Assembly: GCA_937892255.1 (NCBI GenBank)
Contig: CALAUL010000070.1
Span: forward strand, 1-64,000
Length of the DNA stretch: 64,000 nt
From: an uncultured Bacteroidales bacterium
Lineage (GTDB): Bacteria > Bacteroidota > Bacteroidia > Bacteroidales > Marinilabiliaceae
Direction of reading: 5' to 3'
Part shown: positions 18,001 to 26,276 of the stretch, one piece after another
How positions within the stretch are numbered: the stretch's first letter is position 1
Layout of the letters: every line of letters starts with the position of its first letter
The notes under the pieces: generated by a model
Database searches by the model: none
The model's input: the letters and a program-made list of their open reading frames with translations, nothing else
What the model was told of the DNA's origin: nothing
Made by a program: the position numbers and the translations under genes

Positions 18001-21000
18001 GATTTGACGCCTGCACCATGAGCACGCAATCCTATCATCATCGTCACGACATTGCCAAGTGACGGATTTCCTTTGATACGTACTTTGTTGTTGATTTTAT
18101 CAGGGTCGCTGATAGAGTATATGTCTTGTAGAGTTATAGTTGAACCGGCAGCTCGTTTGGCTTCGTTACGTGCCAATTTTGCTTTCGTGAAGACCTCCAA
18201 AGGTATGTCCAATTCGTTTTCTTCGGGCCATACTGCATATCTGTCTGTCTCGATGTTGTCTGAATACGAGCCATGAGGTGTCAGTTTCAGAGGTATCTCG
18301 TATTCGTAGAAGTTGTCTTCGTAGTCTGAACCGATGCGGATAAAGGCCGACATCTGGTTGTCTTCAAGCGGATAGCCTTCTAAGGCTTCAGCATGGATAA
18401 ACATTTTCAGATGTTTGTAGTTGCGCATATCCATGTTTATCGTCTTGTAGACGGCACGAGCATCTGCGTTGCCGAGGTCAACGACTTTTATTGAGTATGC
18501 TTGTTCGTTGAGTTGTCGCAACTGTGGGTTAGAAGGGTCTACGGTACGGTCAATGTCGGGAGGCAAGACATAGTTGATAGGCGTGCGACGGTCGTTCTCT
18601 TCTATGTTTACTGTCGATGTTATGAACTGTGTCTGCGACGATGGATTGCTATTTTCTTCCCATAGATCTTGTGAGTATTTGCGCCATTCGCCTTTGATGA
18701 GTTCGAGGGTCGCAAAACGCAAGATACATGTGTCGGCAAAGTCTTTCATAAACATACGTATGAACTGCATTGAGCTCATGTCGCTGATGTCTCCAACAAC
18801 TTTGTCCGGGGCGTTGATAGGTATTTTGAACTGATACCATTTCACATGTTCTGTCTTGCCGTTTTTGAGTTTCACGCTTGTCTCCATCATGTCGGCAATG
18901 TAGTTTTTGCCAACTTGCATGCTGTCAGGACGTATCGAAACGCTGTATTGGTAGTAGTTTTCTGTCTCGGACAGAGTATAGTCGTCGTTGAGGTCTTCGT
19001 TGTCCGGACGTGTCAACGCAGCTGTAGAGTATGTCTCCGATGAATATTCCGACGGACAGGAGTTGCCCTCGGTGTTGTTGAATTTCTTATAGCGGTCGAG
19101 GATACTTACTTTCTGAGCGTCGTAGTCGGAACCTCTGTAGTAGTGGAAATCGTCGTTTGCCGGGTCATTGACAATGCTCTGATATGCTTCGTCGGTGAGG
19201 GAGCCGTTTTTGTGCATCTCCTCTACGAGTCGCATGTACGGATAGTTGTCGTTGTCGTAGAATGTGCGTTCTTTATCCGACGACATGCCGTTCAGTCCCA
19301 CGTCTTGAGCTTTCATAGAAGCGGGGTCGGTGTTAAAGCCGTTGACAATGGCTGTGTTCTTGGCCACATATCCCCACATTGTGCTGTCTACATTGAACTC
19401 CTCTTGTGGTGTCGGCAACCCGTGCTCAAAGGCACGTCGCGAGTCGGGAAGGACATCTTCCGATATTGAGCCTATGTTGAAATAGAGTTCTCCGCCCACA
19501 TCTGGTTTATCTGCGTTGTAGATGAATGGGTCGAGCATCCAGAATTCGATATATTCTATGTTGGCATTTTCAAAATCTGTCGTTTCGAGTTTGCGTTGTA
19601 TACCTGCCCAGTTGTCTTTAGGGTTGTACAGCTTACCATCTTTCGTCATGTTTGTTGTGAAGTTGTACGAACCTCTTTCCTCGGGGTAATAGGCGAGGTT
19701 TAAGATAGATATGTTGGTGCTTTCTCCGTATGCGGCCTCTTTGTTGGGGTAAAGCTCCTCTTCATAGACCTCGCGCACGTAGTGACTCGACTGCTGTTCG
19801 GGGTCGTTTTTGATATGCTTAGGAGTCTGCGTGGTGTTACGCAAAAACAGAGGGTCGATGGTGTACCACGCCAAATGTGCTCTGTCGAAGCCTACGCTGA
19901 GGTCGTTGGTTTTGTCGGTGTTGTTGAAGAGGTCGGGCTGACCTTGTGGTTTACTTGCCAACTTCCATGTCGTCCAGTTCTTTATGTCGTAGGCCATTGA
20001 TGAGCCTTCAAAGTCGTCGATATATGCGGCGTTTATCGATTTGGCATGTCCCGGAATGAGTTTTGCTATTTCGCCTTCAAATGTTATTGTCGACTTCTCC
20101 TTCGTGCTTACGAGAGGTAGTGCGTCTAATGCTTTTGTGATGATTGGTAAGTCGTGTTTAAACTCCGTGTTGAAGCCGAGCATGGTGTTAGATATGGCTT
20201 CGTCGCCGTATGACACTTTGTTTGTCAAAGGACGCTCTTTCATGTGTATCACAGTTGCTCCGACGTTGAAGTCTTTTGCGAACTCGTAGTTGAGATGTGC
20301 ACCGACAAGGGTTTGAGTCTGTGTCGATATGGCGTTTTGATTCTCGTATGATATGTTTATGGGAGTGCCTGAGTTGAGTACGCCTTGGTTGAGAATCCTG
20401 ACGCGGCCGAGGCTGTAGTCGACAGAGTAGTCGATATTTTCGGTGAGCACTTGACCTCCGGCGGTGACTATCACAGAGCCTCGTGCGAGGTTGAAGGCAT
20501 TGAGAGGAATATCCTGTGATGACGATGATTGATATTGTCCGCGCAGACGGAATTTGTTCTTGTGAGTCTGCTGTTTGGCATATACTTGTGTGCTATCGTA
20601 GAGAGCGTGAAATGCATATTTCTTAGCCAGGTCGTGACCCAATTTATCTTCGAGGTAGCCTCCAAATGGTTCTCGCTGAGGGAATATGATTCGTCCTTTC
20701 TTAGTGTCGATTGTTACGCCTTCCACAAAGTCATATTTTCCATCGGGACTTACATCATTGTTGCTGTTAAGACGGTCGACGTTGAGAATTTGCAGATATG
20801 TCTCTCCGTTATGACCTCCGTACATGGGTTTCTCTCCTTCGTTGAAGTAGTTGAGATATGTCGATGTAGAGTCGTTGTTGTATACGATGTTGAGGTCGAA
20901 GTCTTCTCTCTGTATGTCGTACGAACCGAGCGAATAGATGTTTTTCATCATGAGGTCCCAGTTTTTGTACTTCGGAGTGAGAGACGTGCCTTTCAATAGT

Positions 21001-22550
21001 TTTAGGAACAAGCAGTTTGGAGCGTCGATACCGTCGCTCGAGAATTCTCCCACCATATATACCTTGCCTCTGTATGTATATTGGTAAGCAACAGCCAGAA
21101 CTTCGTTATTGTTGAGGGCTGTGTTGAGAGAGATGTATCCTAATTGTTCATTGATGGTATATTCTGCCGGGCTCAACTTACGAGCATTTTCAACCTTTTC
21201 ATACTCTTTGCCGGCTTTGAAGTTTGGCAATGCGCTGAGGGTGTTGGAAACGTTGCTTATGTTACGAGCTGCGGCATAAGCTGAAGTCATTTCACCGTAG
21301 AGGTTGTTGGCATCGTTTGACGGATATGCACCCGGATTGCCGCCCCAAAGTATTGTGTTGCTTAGGTTGTCGCCTGTCTCGCCAAGGTCGACGAAGGCTA
21401 CTATGTTGCGAGCATCGTTGTAGTTGCCAGTCTTGTTGGTTACCCATACTTCTATTTTGTTGATAGTGATAGGCGAGTTGACGATAGGCAGTTGGCGCAA
21501 TGCTCTGTCGTAGTTGTCTTTAAATTGGTGCGAGAGGAAGAAGTGTTTGTTGCGTTCGTATTCTGTAATGTCTATGTCAAACTCTTGTGCTGTAGCTCCG
21601 TTCTCTACTGTTATGGAGTTGCTTTCACCCTTCTTTTGGGAGAAGACTGTCGACACGGTGAGTTTGCCGAACTTCATGTCCATCTTAAAGCCAAAGAGGC
21701 TTTGACTGCCTTGAATGAGGGTTCCAGGGAGGTTCCATGTGATGTTACCTGCCTCGATGTTTTGTATGATGTCGTCTTCGGTGCCTGTATAATCAAGTTT
21801 TACTTGGTTTTCGAAGTCGAAGGTTGCTTCAGTGTTGTAGTTTATGCCGAGTTTAAGTTTCTCGCCTACTTGCGAGTTGAGGTTTATCTGCATTTGTTGG
21901 TCGAAGTCAAAACTTGTTGTTTTGCGCATACGTTCTTGCAGAGTGGGGTTGTTTATTTTGTTGTGTTGCACTCCGACACTTACTTCGGCCTGTCCTTGTA
22001 GTTTCATTGTTATGTTGTCGCTGCCGAAGATACTTGTGAAGAGGTTGCTGTTGACCTTCCAGCGGGAGTTGAGAAGTGTATTTTTCTGTTGTTCGGCATC
22101 GCTGTTGTTGGCATTTGCGAGGTCTAATTGCGAGTTCTTTTTGCTACGTTCGAGCCAATAGTTCATCATCGAGCGACGTATGTTGTCGTTTTGATAGTCT
22201 TCCCATGACATGGTGTAGGGCATTCTCACGTTTATGCCACCTATCTTTCTGTATATTGTCACGGTGTTTGTTGCCGCATCATATTGGGCTGAGTATTCGG
22301 CGTTGTCGGGTTCCTCGAGGTCTATTGGAGCAGAGTGTTGTTCTTCAGCTCGAGGGGGTATCTCGCCATCGTCATGGAGAGGGTATTTGAGTTGTCCGAA
22401 TAGTGAATCTTCGGGAGCTTCGTTTGTCAGGGGACGTAGTAGTTCTGTCGCCACACTCACTGATGGGCGTATCAACGGAGCTGCTATCGATGCCAACAGC
22501 GTCAGCATGACAGCCATAGATGTAGATATGTATTTCTTTTTATGTCCCAA
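15054..22550 (-). CDS. sprA: T9SS outer-membrane translocon SprA (Sov)
   Basis: SprA (Sov in Porphyromonas) forms the very large 36-strand outer-membrane pore through which T9SS cargo leaves the periplasm. The product is 2498 residues, almost the length of P. gingivalis Sov. Visible features are a Lys-rich N-terminus with a hydrophobic signal (residues 13-25), the FDFDQQMQINLNSQVGEKL and TATFDFENQVKLDYTG region of the SprA N-terminal domain, long barrel strands throughout, and a late NNVNVGVSFQLSLSE end. The reading frame is intact. The frame begins with TTG at 22550. The first ATG is 11 codons later (22517) and would remove the KKK region from the signal peptide, so TTG is preferred. It is preceded by ruvA (41-nt gap) and followed by tsaE (16 nt). 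A ruvA neighbour is also known for Porphyromonas sov. Confidence 0.96.
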   Translation of the reverse strand: MGHKKKYISTSMAVMLTLLASIAAPLIRPSVSVATELLRPLTNEAPEDSLFGQLKYPLHDDGEIPPRAEEQHSAPIDLEEPDNAEYSAQYDAATNTVTIYRKIGGINVRMPYTMSWEDYQNDNIRRSMMNYWLERSKKNSQLDLANANNSDAEQQKNTLLNSRWKVNSNLFTSIFGSDNITMKLQGQAEVSVGVQHNKINNPTLQERMRKTTSFDFDQQMQINLNSQVGEKLKLGINYNTEATFDFENQVKLDYTGTEDDIIQNIEAGNITWNLPGTLIQGSQSLFGFKMDMKFGKLTVSTVFSQKKGESNSITVENGATAQEFDIDITEYERNKHFFLSHQFKDNYDRALRQLPIVNSPITINKIEVWVTNKTGNYNDARNIVAFVDLGETGDNLSNTILWGGNPGAYPSNDANNLYGEMTSAYAAARNISNVSNTLSALPNFKAGKEYEKVENARKLSPAEYTINEQLGYISLNTALNNNEVLAVAYQYTYRGKVYMVGEFSSDGIDAPNCLFLKLLKGTSLTPKYKNWDLMMKNIYSLGSYDIQREDFDLNIVYNNDSTSTYLNYFNEGEKPMYGGHNGETYLQILNVDRLNSNNDVSPDGKYDFVEGVTIDTKKGRIIFPQREPFGGYLEDKLGHDLAKKYAFHALYDSTQVYAKQQTHKNKFRLRGQYQSSSSQDIPLNAFNLARGSVIVTAGGQVLTENIDYSVDYSLGRVRILNQGVLNSGTPINISYENQNAISTQTQTLVGAHLNYEFAKDFNVGATVIHMKERPLTNKVSYGDEAISNTMLGFNTEFKHDLPIITKALDALPLVSTKEKSTITFEGEIAKLIPGHAKSINAAYIDDFEGSSMAYDIKNWTTWKLASKPQGQPDLFNNTDKTNDLSVGFDRAHLAWYTIDPLFLRNTTQTPKHIKNDPEQQSSHYVREVYEEELYPNKEAAYGESTNISILNLAYYPEERGSYNFTTNMTKDGKLYNPKDNWAGIQRKLETTDFENANIEYIEFWMLDPFIYNADKPDVGGELYFNIGSISEDVLPDSRRAFEHGLPTPQEEFNVDSTMWGYVAKNTAIVNGFNTDPASMKAQDVGLNGMSSDKERTFYDNDNYPYMRLVEEMHKNGSLTDEAYQSIVNDPANDDFHYYRGSDYDAQKVSILDRYKKFNNTEGNSCPSEYSSETYSTAALTRPDNEDLNDDYTLSETENYYQYSVSIRPDSMQVGKNYIADMMETSVKLKNGKTEHVKWYQFKIPINAPDKVVGDISDMSSMQFIRMFMKDFADTCILRFATLELIKGEWRKYSQDLWEENSNPSSQTQFITSTVNIEENDRRTPINYVLPPDIDRTVDPSNPQLRQLNEQAYSIKVVDLGNADARAVYKTINMDMRNYKHLKMFIHAEALEGYPLEDNQMSAFIRIGSDYEDNFYEYEIPLKLTPHGSYSDNIETDRYAVWPEENELDIPLEVFTKAKLARNEAKRAAGSTITLQDIYSISDPDKINNKVRIKGNPSLGNVVTMMIGLRAHGAGVKSAEIWINELRLTDFNEKGGWAARGRTTIKLADLGSIQAAGEYSSVGFGSIDQSVLERSMSEYKAFDVSANLEMGKLLGPESRLSIPVYAAYSKKVETPEYSPYDSDVKLKTALDMTDTKEEKDSIKTLSLTTESTKSLNVSNMRLKPAKGKPAKIYSPSNLSASYAYTETELADPETQYDLSKETNATIAYNYTTTSKPIEPLKKSKLNSNVFGIIKDFNFYLKPTLIAYRWELARNYEEIQKRNVTNPEYRIPVSVSKDFNWNRYFDLKYTLSRGLKFSLNAVTNARIDEPDGPVNKEVYKDEYYHWRDSVWSNIFNYGRTTNYQHNADLSWTIPVNKLPLLNWLTATAQYKANYIWKAGPQKTEYEWGNTIMNRNTKQLNIMANLGTLYSKSTYLKGIYDKYNFSSSNRTTQRKQSGSQTVRYTERNVVMTVGKPIKITHNLNTMDITARAFDEKSHGVKGKIEAIDKNSAYFTPQMAAKAGRVIITGTITEKTDPMTVVKDVALSILTSLKNVSLSYSENNSTTLPGYLPGSHFAGMDAFNGNRAPGFAFIAGFQDRDFALNAVKNGWVTTDSTLISPYVMTSAKNLQIRASFELFKALKVELTAQRSHDDHMEEYYVFDGNGFAGVFNTTNSGTFAMSFNMISTAFDNVDRTGDLQSDTYKEFLSARQTIAERCGDTRKGHIYPSDLPLGGLSYNPNGHANMGYEVTEGTDGYGLTSQDVLIPAFLAAYSGTSSESIFLDFIPSIKQMKPNWKVTFSGLNNVKALKRYARNIELSHAYTSKYSIGSYMTNLDWQQAGDGLSYIRDMQNNFIPQFEAASVTLSEQFNPFLSISATMLNNMTASITNNRSRNIVLSLANNQITETYNREWTISVGYRFDKLGLIFGKGEDAKEFNNDLNVTFSLSHRDNFTILRRIEELDNELASGNKNIGVKFSADYAFSQKFSMQFYYDQTLAKPYISSSYPTNNVNVGVSFQLSLSE

Positions 22551-22591
22551 TGTGTACGATTAACCTTATTGTCAGTATTCTTTTCTTGTTG

Positions 22592-23182
22592 TTATAACCT
22601 CTTTATGGCTGTCTTGACTACGGCTTCTACGGTGGCGTCGGCTGTCTCGGCTATTATGCCGTCGACAACTTTGCGTGCTGCACTTCGTTGAAAGCCCAAT
22701 ACTTCCAAAGCAGATAACGCATCTTCGCGTACTTTATTGTCTTTGGCGGACATTTTGTTGGCAGGTGTTTCTGTTGTCTCCAACCCTTCCATCTTGTCTT
22801 TGAGGTCAACGATGATGCGTTCAGCTGTCTTCTGTCCTATGCCTTTTATGGCTTTTATAGACTTGACATCATCGAGCATTATGGCACGTTTTAGGTCTCC
22901 TGTTGTGCTTGATGATAATATCATTCGTGCGGTATTTGCTCCTACTCCCGATACGGCTATCAGCAGACGGAAAAACTCTCGTTCCTCAGTTGTGGCAAAG
23001 CCGTAGAGGTTGTAAGCGTCTTCGCGTATTGCTTCGTGTATTATAAGTTTGGCTTCCTCTTGGTCTTTTATTGTCTCGTAGGTTGTCAGAGATATGTTTA
23101 CCATATAGCCCAATCCGCCAATGTCTATTATGGCGTATGTGGGTGTGCATTCTGCAATTTTTCCTTTTACGTACTCTATCAT
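22592..23182 (-). CDS. ruvA: Holliday junction branch migration protein RuvA
   Basis: A 196-residue DNA-binding subunit of the RuvAB branch-migration motor. The N-terminal OB domain begins MIEYVKGKIAE. Helix-hairpin-helix segments follow: LLIAVSGVGANTARMIL (about residues 70-86) and IKAIKGIGQKTAERIIVDLK (about 109-128). The C-terminal domain III that contacts RuvB is present (DALSALEVLGF to VVKTAIKRL). Length is standard. It lies between thiL (24-nt gap) and sprA (41-nt gap) on the same strand. Confidence 0.97.
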   Translation of the reverse strand: MIEYVKGKIAECTPTYAIIDIGGLGYMVNISLTTYETIKDQEEAKLIIHEAIREDAYNLYGFATTEEREFFRLLIAVSGVGANTARMILSSSTTGDLKRAIMLDDVKSIKAIKGIGQKTAERIIVDLKDKMEGLETTETPANKMSAKDNKVREDALSALEVLGFQRSAARKVVDGIIAETADATVEAVVKTAIKRL

Positions 23183-23206
23183 CGTTGTTAGGATTGAGGT
23201 TTGGTG

Positions 23207-24256
23207 TTACGAGAAAGCTTTCCAACCTTGGGCTACAAGGTCTGCTTCGTCGCCTCCTGTTGTTATCAAGCGGTATCCTTTTTGTTCATCGGTGATGTAG
23301 CCTATAGCGAAGATGTCCGGGCCCGGTTGACTTTGGAACTTCGGATAGTCTTCTTGACTTATCGTGAAGAGAAGTTCGTAGTCTTCTCCTCCGTTGAGAG
23401 CGGCTATCACGGGGTTGAAGTTTATCTCTTCTGCCATGTTGCGTGTCACATGGTCGATGGGTATCTTCTCTTCATATATTCTACAGCCAACTTTTGAGCG
23501 GTTGCAGATGTGTAGTAGTTCTGATGACAGACCGTCCGAGATGTCTATCATGGAGGTTGGGACGACGTCTATCTTGTCGAGGAAGTCCACGACGTCATGG
23601 CGGGCTTCGGGTTTGAGCTGTCTCTCGAGTATGTAGTCAAAGCCATCGAAGTCCGGACGTCCGTCATTGTCACCTTTGAGTACACGTTTCTCTCTCTCGA
23701 GGAGTTGAAGTCCCATATATGCTGCGCCTAAGTTACCCGAGACGCATATTATGTCATTGGCTTTTGCTCCGCTACGGTATGTCAGTTTCTCTTCGTCGGC
23801 TTCGCCTATGGCTGTTATGCTGAGTGTCAGACCGGTAAGAGATGTCGTGGTGTCACCGCCCACGAGGTCGACGCCGTAGTGTTCGCAAGCTAATAGCATG
23901 CCGTTGTATATCTCGTCAATAGCTTTGAGCGTGAATTTGTTGCTCAAGCCTATGGCTACTACTATTTGTTTCGGACGAGCATTCATGGCGTATATGTCCG
24001 AGAGGTTGACAACAACTGCCTTGTATCCCAAGTGTCGCAGCGGACAATATGTCAGGTCGAAGTGTATGCCCTCTAAGAGTATGTCGGTTGTCACCACCAT
24101 CTTTTTCCCTTTGGGGTCTATCACTGCGGCATCGTCACCTATGCCTATTATAGATGATTCGTTGCGTAGAGAGACGCTCTCTTCTATGCGACGTATGAGT
24201 CCGAATTCGCCTAAGTCGGCAAGTGACTCTCCATGTTGTTTTTTCTTCTCTTCCAT
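23207..24256 (-). CDS. thiL: thiamine-monophosphate kinase
   Basis: A 349-residue ATP-dependent enzyme that makes thiamine diphosphate from thiamine monophosphate in the cytoplasm. Family motifs are in order: GIGDDAAVI near residue 40, TTDILLEGIHFD near 56, the LGYKAVVVNLSDIYAM segment, LVGGDTT, and MIDISDGLSSEL in the C-terminal half, then LNGGEDYELLF. The start is 4 nt after the stop of the M23 peptidase gene, indicating co-transcription. No thiamine (TPP) riboswitch is seen upstream. Confidence 0.96.
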   Translation of the reverse strand: MEEKKKQHGESLADLGEFGLIRRIEESVSLRNESSIIGIGDDAAVIDPKGKKMVVTTDILLEGIHFDLTYCPLRHLGYKAVVVNLSDIYAMNARPKQIVVAIGLSNKFTLKAIDEIYNGMLLACEHYGVDLVGGDTTTSLTGLTLSITAIGEADEEKLTYRSGAKANDIICVSGNLGAAYMGLQLLEREKRVLKGDNDGRPDFDGFDYILERQLKPEARHDVVDFLDKIDVVPTSMIDISDGLSSELLHICNRSKVGCRIYEEKIPIDHVTRNMAEEINFNPVIAALNGGEDYELLFTISQEDYPKFQSQPGPDIFAIGYITDEQKGYRLITTGGDEADLVAQGWKAFS

Positions 24257-24260
24257 TATG

Positions 24261-25532
24261 TTATGGCTCTCCTCTGTTTGGTTCTATCTTTATTGCGTCA
24301 AGTATATTGCGCAGGCTGTCGGAGTAGTTGATAAACTCCTGAATATTGTCGTTGCTCACCGGCTCTACAGGTGGAGCTTCAACCTTTAGTGGGTCGATGG
24401 GCTGATTGTTCATATATACGCGGAAGTCAAGGTGCGGACCTGTGGCAAGACCTGTTTTTCCTACTGTGCCTATCTGGTCGCCTTGTTTTACCATGTCGCC
24501 ATTTTTCAGTCCTTTGGCGAACTTATTGAGGTGCATGTAGACGGTTGTATAGACGCTGTTGTGACGTATCTTGACGTAGTTCCCTCCGCCTTTCTTGTCC
24601 CACCCTTTGGCTATGATGCGACCATCGCCTATGGCATATACCGGAGTGCCTGTGGGTGCGGCGTAGTCTATTCCGTGGTGCGGACGACGTATCTTCAGTA
24701 CCGGGTGCATACGGCTATGGGTGAAACGACTTGATATGCGTGAGAACTTCAGCGGTGCTTTGAGGAATGTCTTGCGCAGGCTGTTGCCCTCGAGGTCGAA
24801 GTAACTGCTTGTGCTGTCTTGTTCGAAGTAGAAGGCGTAGAATGACTTTCCGTGGTGAGTGAAGAAGGCGGCTTCTATCCGTTCTATGCCTATGGGAGTG
24901 TCTCCGACATAACGTTCTGTATATATCACTTTGAAGTTGTCGCCTTGTTCGATGCCGAAGAAGTCGATGGTCCAAGCGAAGATATCCGAGAGTTCCAATG
25001 ATAATGTTGTTGGCAGTCCGTTGTCGCGTGTGGCATTCCACAGACTGCTTGTTATGGTGGCTCCTGCCTCTTTGCGAATAAGCTTCACTTCGTGTTCGCA
25101 AACTTTGGCTGTTATGGAGTCGGAGAGCGAACAATGTAGGTATCTTGTTGCGTCGATGTTATAGACGAAGTGCTTCAACTCTCGCAATGTGTCGGGCGAG
25201 AAGAACAGCGAGTAACTATGTCCGACGCGAATATTCCTTACGTCAAATGTCTCTTTGCTTATCTCGGCCAAGGAGTGAATAGTGGCAAATGACACTCCCT
25301 CGCGAAGAAGGATAGATGACAGATGTTCGTTGCGTCCCACTTTGCACTCTTCTATGTCGAACGAGTCGACGGGCAGACCGTAACGTAATTCTATTTGTGG
25401 GGTGACGAGTGTATCACATTGTAGTTGTGTAAGTTCGGCTTGCTGTTGATGTGTACAAGAAGCCATTCCGCTTGCTATAAGCAACAAGAGGGAAGCAATG
25501 CCGACTATATGTATTGATATTATATCTTTCAT
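24261..25532 (-). CDS. M23-family peptidase lipoprotein with altered HxH motif
   Basis: A 423-residue envelope peptidase-like protein. The N-terminus carries a hydrophobic segment and a lipobox-like MASC with Cys26, so it is probably a lipoprotein. An opacity-associated/LysM-like middle region (about residues 60-130) precedes the LytM/M23 domain (about 265-400). The zinc motif HxxxD is H285-D289 (HHGIDYAAPTGTPVYAI), followed by YMHLNKF (H334) and ATGPHLDFR (H367, D369). In most active M23 enzymes the last motif is HxH, so Asp369 replaces the third zinc ligand. It may still bind zinc, or the protein may be a non-catalytic regulator. It is the first gene of the five-gene run that includes sprA. 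Confidence 0.88.
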   Translation of the reverse strand: MKDIISIHIVGIASLLLLIASGMASCTHQQQAELTQLQCDTLVTPQIELRYGLPVDSFDIEECKVGRNEHLSSILLREGVSFATIHSLAEISKETFDVRNIRVGHSYSLFFSPDTLRELKHFVYNIDATRYLHCSLSDSITAKVCEHEVKLIRKEAGATITSSLWNATRDNGLPTTLSLELSDIFAWTIDFFGIEQGDNFKVIYTERYVGDTPIGIERIEAAFFTHHGKSFYAFYFEQDSTSSYFDLEGNSLRKTFLKAPLKFSRISSRFTHSRMHPVLKIRRPHHGIDYAAPTGTPVYAIGDGRIIAKGWDKKGGGNYVKIRHNSVYTTVYMHLNKFAKGLKNGDMVKQGDQIGTVGKTGLATGPHLDFRVYMNNQPIDPLKVEAPPVEPVSNDNIQEFINYSDSLRNILDAIKIEPNRGEP

Positions 25533-25621
25533 CTGAGTTTATTTTTATGCTCCTGATTTTCACCATGGCAAAACTAAAAATGCTCTGTTTGTCCGGCTTA
25601 TCGAAGGGGGCATAATTCCGT

Positions 25622-25630
25622 GCAAAGATA
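25622..25630 (-). promoter_or_regulatory. -7 element for the M23-thiL-ruvA-sprA-tsaE run
   Basis: On the minus strand this reads TATCTTTGC, identical to the ychF -7 element. It is 89 nt before the M23 peptidase ATG. No TTTG is found at the proper spacing, so the -33 half is not supported. Confidence 0.5.
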
Positions 25631-25865
25631 AGGAAAAGTTTGATAAATGATACTTGATGTCGTTGAGATGTCTTCTTTAACGTTGCGCTGTTTCTTGTCA
25701 AGTGTAATATTGCCATCGGTCGTTGTTTTTAAGGTTATGCAACGCAATGATAATCGAATTCTTATTACTGAATATGCAACAAAACGTTGTTATAAAACGC
25801 CTTATTGTTACGCACTTCGTTTGTCCTCTGTCAACTTGTGGTGGGGAAGGCGTTCTTTCTCCGTT

Positions 25866-26008
25866 GTAGCTCCGTTGTAGCTCCGATGTAGCTCCGTTGT
25901 AGCTCCGCTGTAGCTCCGTTGTAGCTCCGTTGTAGCTCCGATGTAGGTTCGATGTAGCTCCGATGTAGCTCCGATGTGGCTTCGATGTAGCTCCGATGTA
26001 GGTTCACA
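25866..26008. repeat. 11-bp tandem repeat array, 13 units
   Basis: Thirteen head-to-tail units start at 25866 and occur every 11 bases, with consensus GTAGCTCCGWT. Units 1-7 differ only at positions 10-11. Units 8, 11 and 13 carry GTAGGTTCGAT, GTGGCTTCGAT and GTAGGTTCACA. There is no spacer between units, so it is not a CRISPR. The 11-base period is not a multiple of three, and the frames it opens on the minus strand are by-products. It runs directly into a hairpin. Confidence 0.95.
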
Positions 26009-26046
26009 ATGCGTTCGACTTTTTGCAAGAAAACTCGAACGCATTG
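26007..26046. repeat. hairpin at the end of the 11-bp array
   Basis: CAATGCGTTCGA (26007-26018) is the exact complement of TCGAACGCATTG (26035-26046), with a 16-nt loop. The left arm overlaps the last two bases of the tandem array. No T tract follows on either strand. Confidence 0.65.
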
Positions 26047-26276
26047 CGAAGGTAGAACGAAGTAAAAACGAAGGACGAGTGAAGTGTCAACAGAGAAAGA
26101 ACATTAAGCGAGCGAAATGCGGTTTGAATTAACCACGAAAAAACAACCAACATCTAAAAAATACAGCTATAATCTTGTGAGTATTGCCGATTTTTTATAT
26201 TTTTACACGTTCATGCGGTGTTGTAAACTGTGGAAAAATAAATGATATAATTGAATTAGAAAAGATTAGAATGTAG

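Larger units (their letters stand above)
25533..26276. other. gene-free stretch between the divergent M23 and dprA genes
   Basis: It contains a promoter element for the minus-strand run near 25622-25630, an 11-bp tandem array (25866-26008) and a hairpin (26007-26046). The rest shows no supported gene. Short frames here arise from the tandem array or lack protein-like features. A weak CTTG, 20 nt, TATTTTTAC promoter-like arrangement lies at about 26173-26205 on the plus strand, some 70 nt before dprA. Confidence 0.55.

Noticed and set aside
24257..24260. Thiamine riboswitch controlling thiL
   Set aside because: There are only 4 nt between the M23 gene and thiL, and no TPP-box pattern was seen upstream of the run.
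25647..25880. 77-codon plus-strand frame before the 11-bp array
   Set aside because: The composition is not protein-like, it runs into the repeat array, and it has no ribosome-binding context or recognisable motif.
25866..26008. CRISPR array
   Set aside because: The units are 11 bp with no spacers, and there are no cas genes nearby.
25808..26044. Minus-strand frames of 65-78 codons encoding a repeating peptide rich in ELHRSYIGAT
   Set aside because: They are created by the 11-bp tandem array, which returns to the same frame every 33 bases and contains no stop. There is no start context or signal, and two overlapping frames show the same effect.
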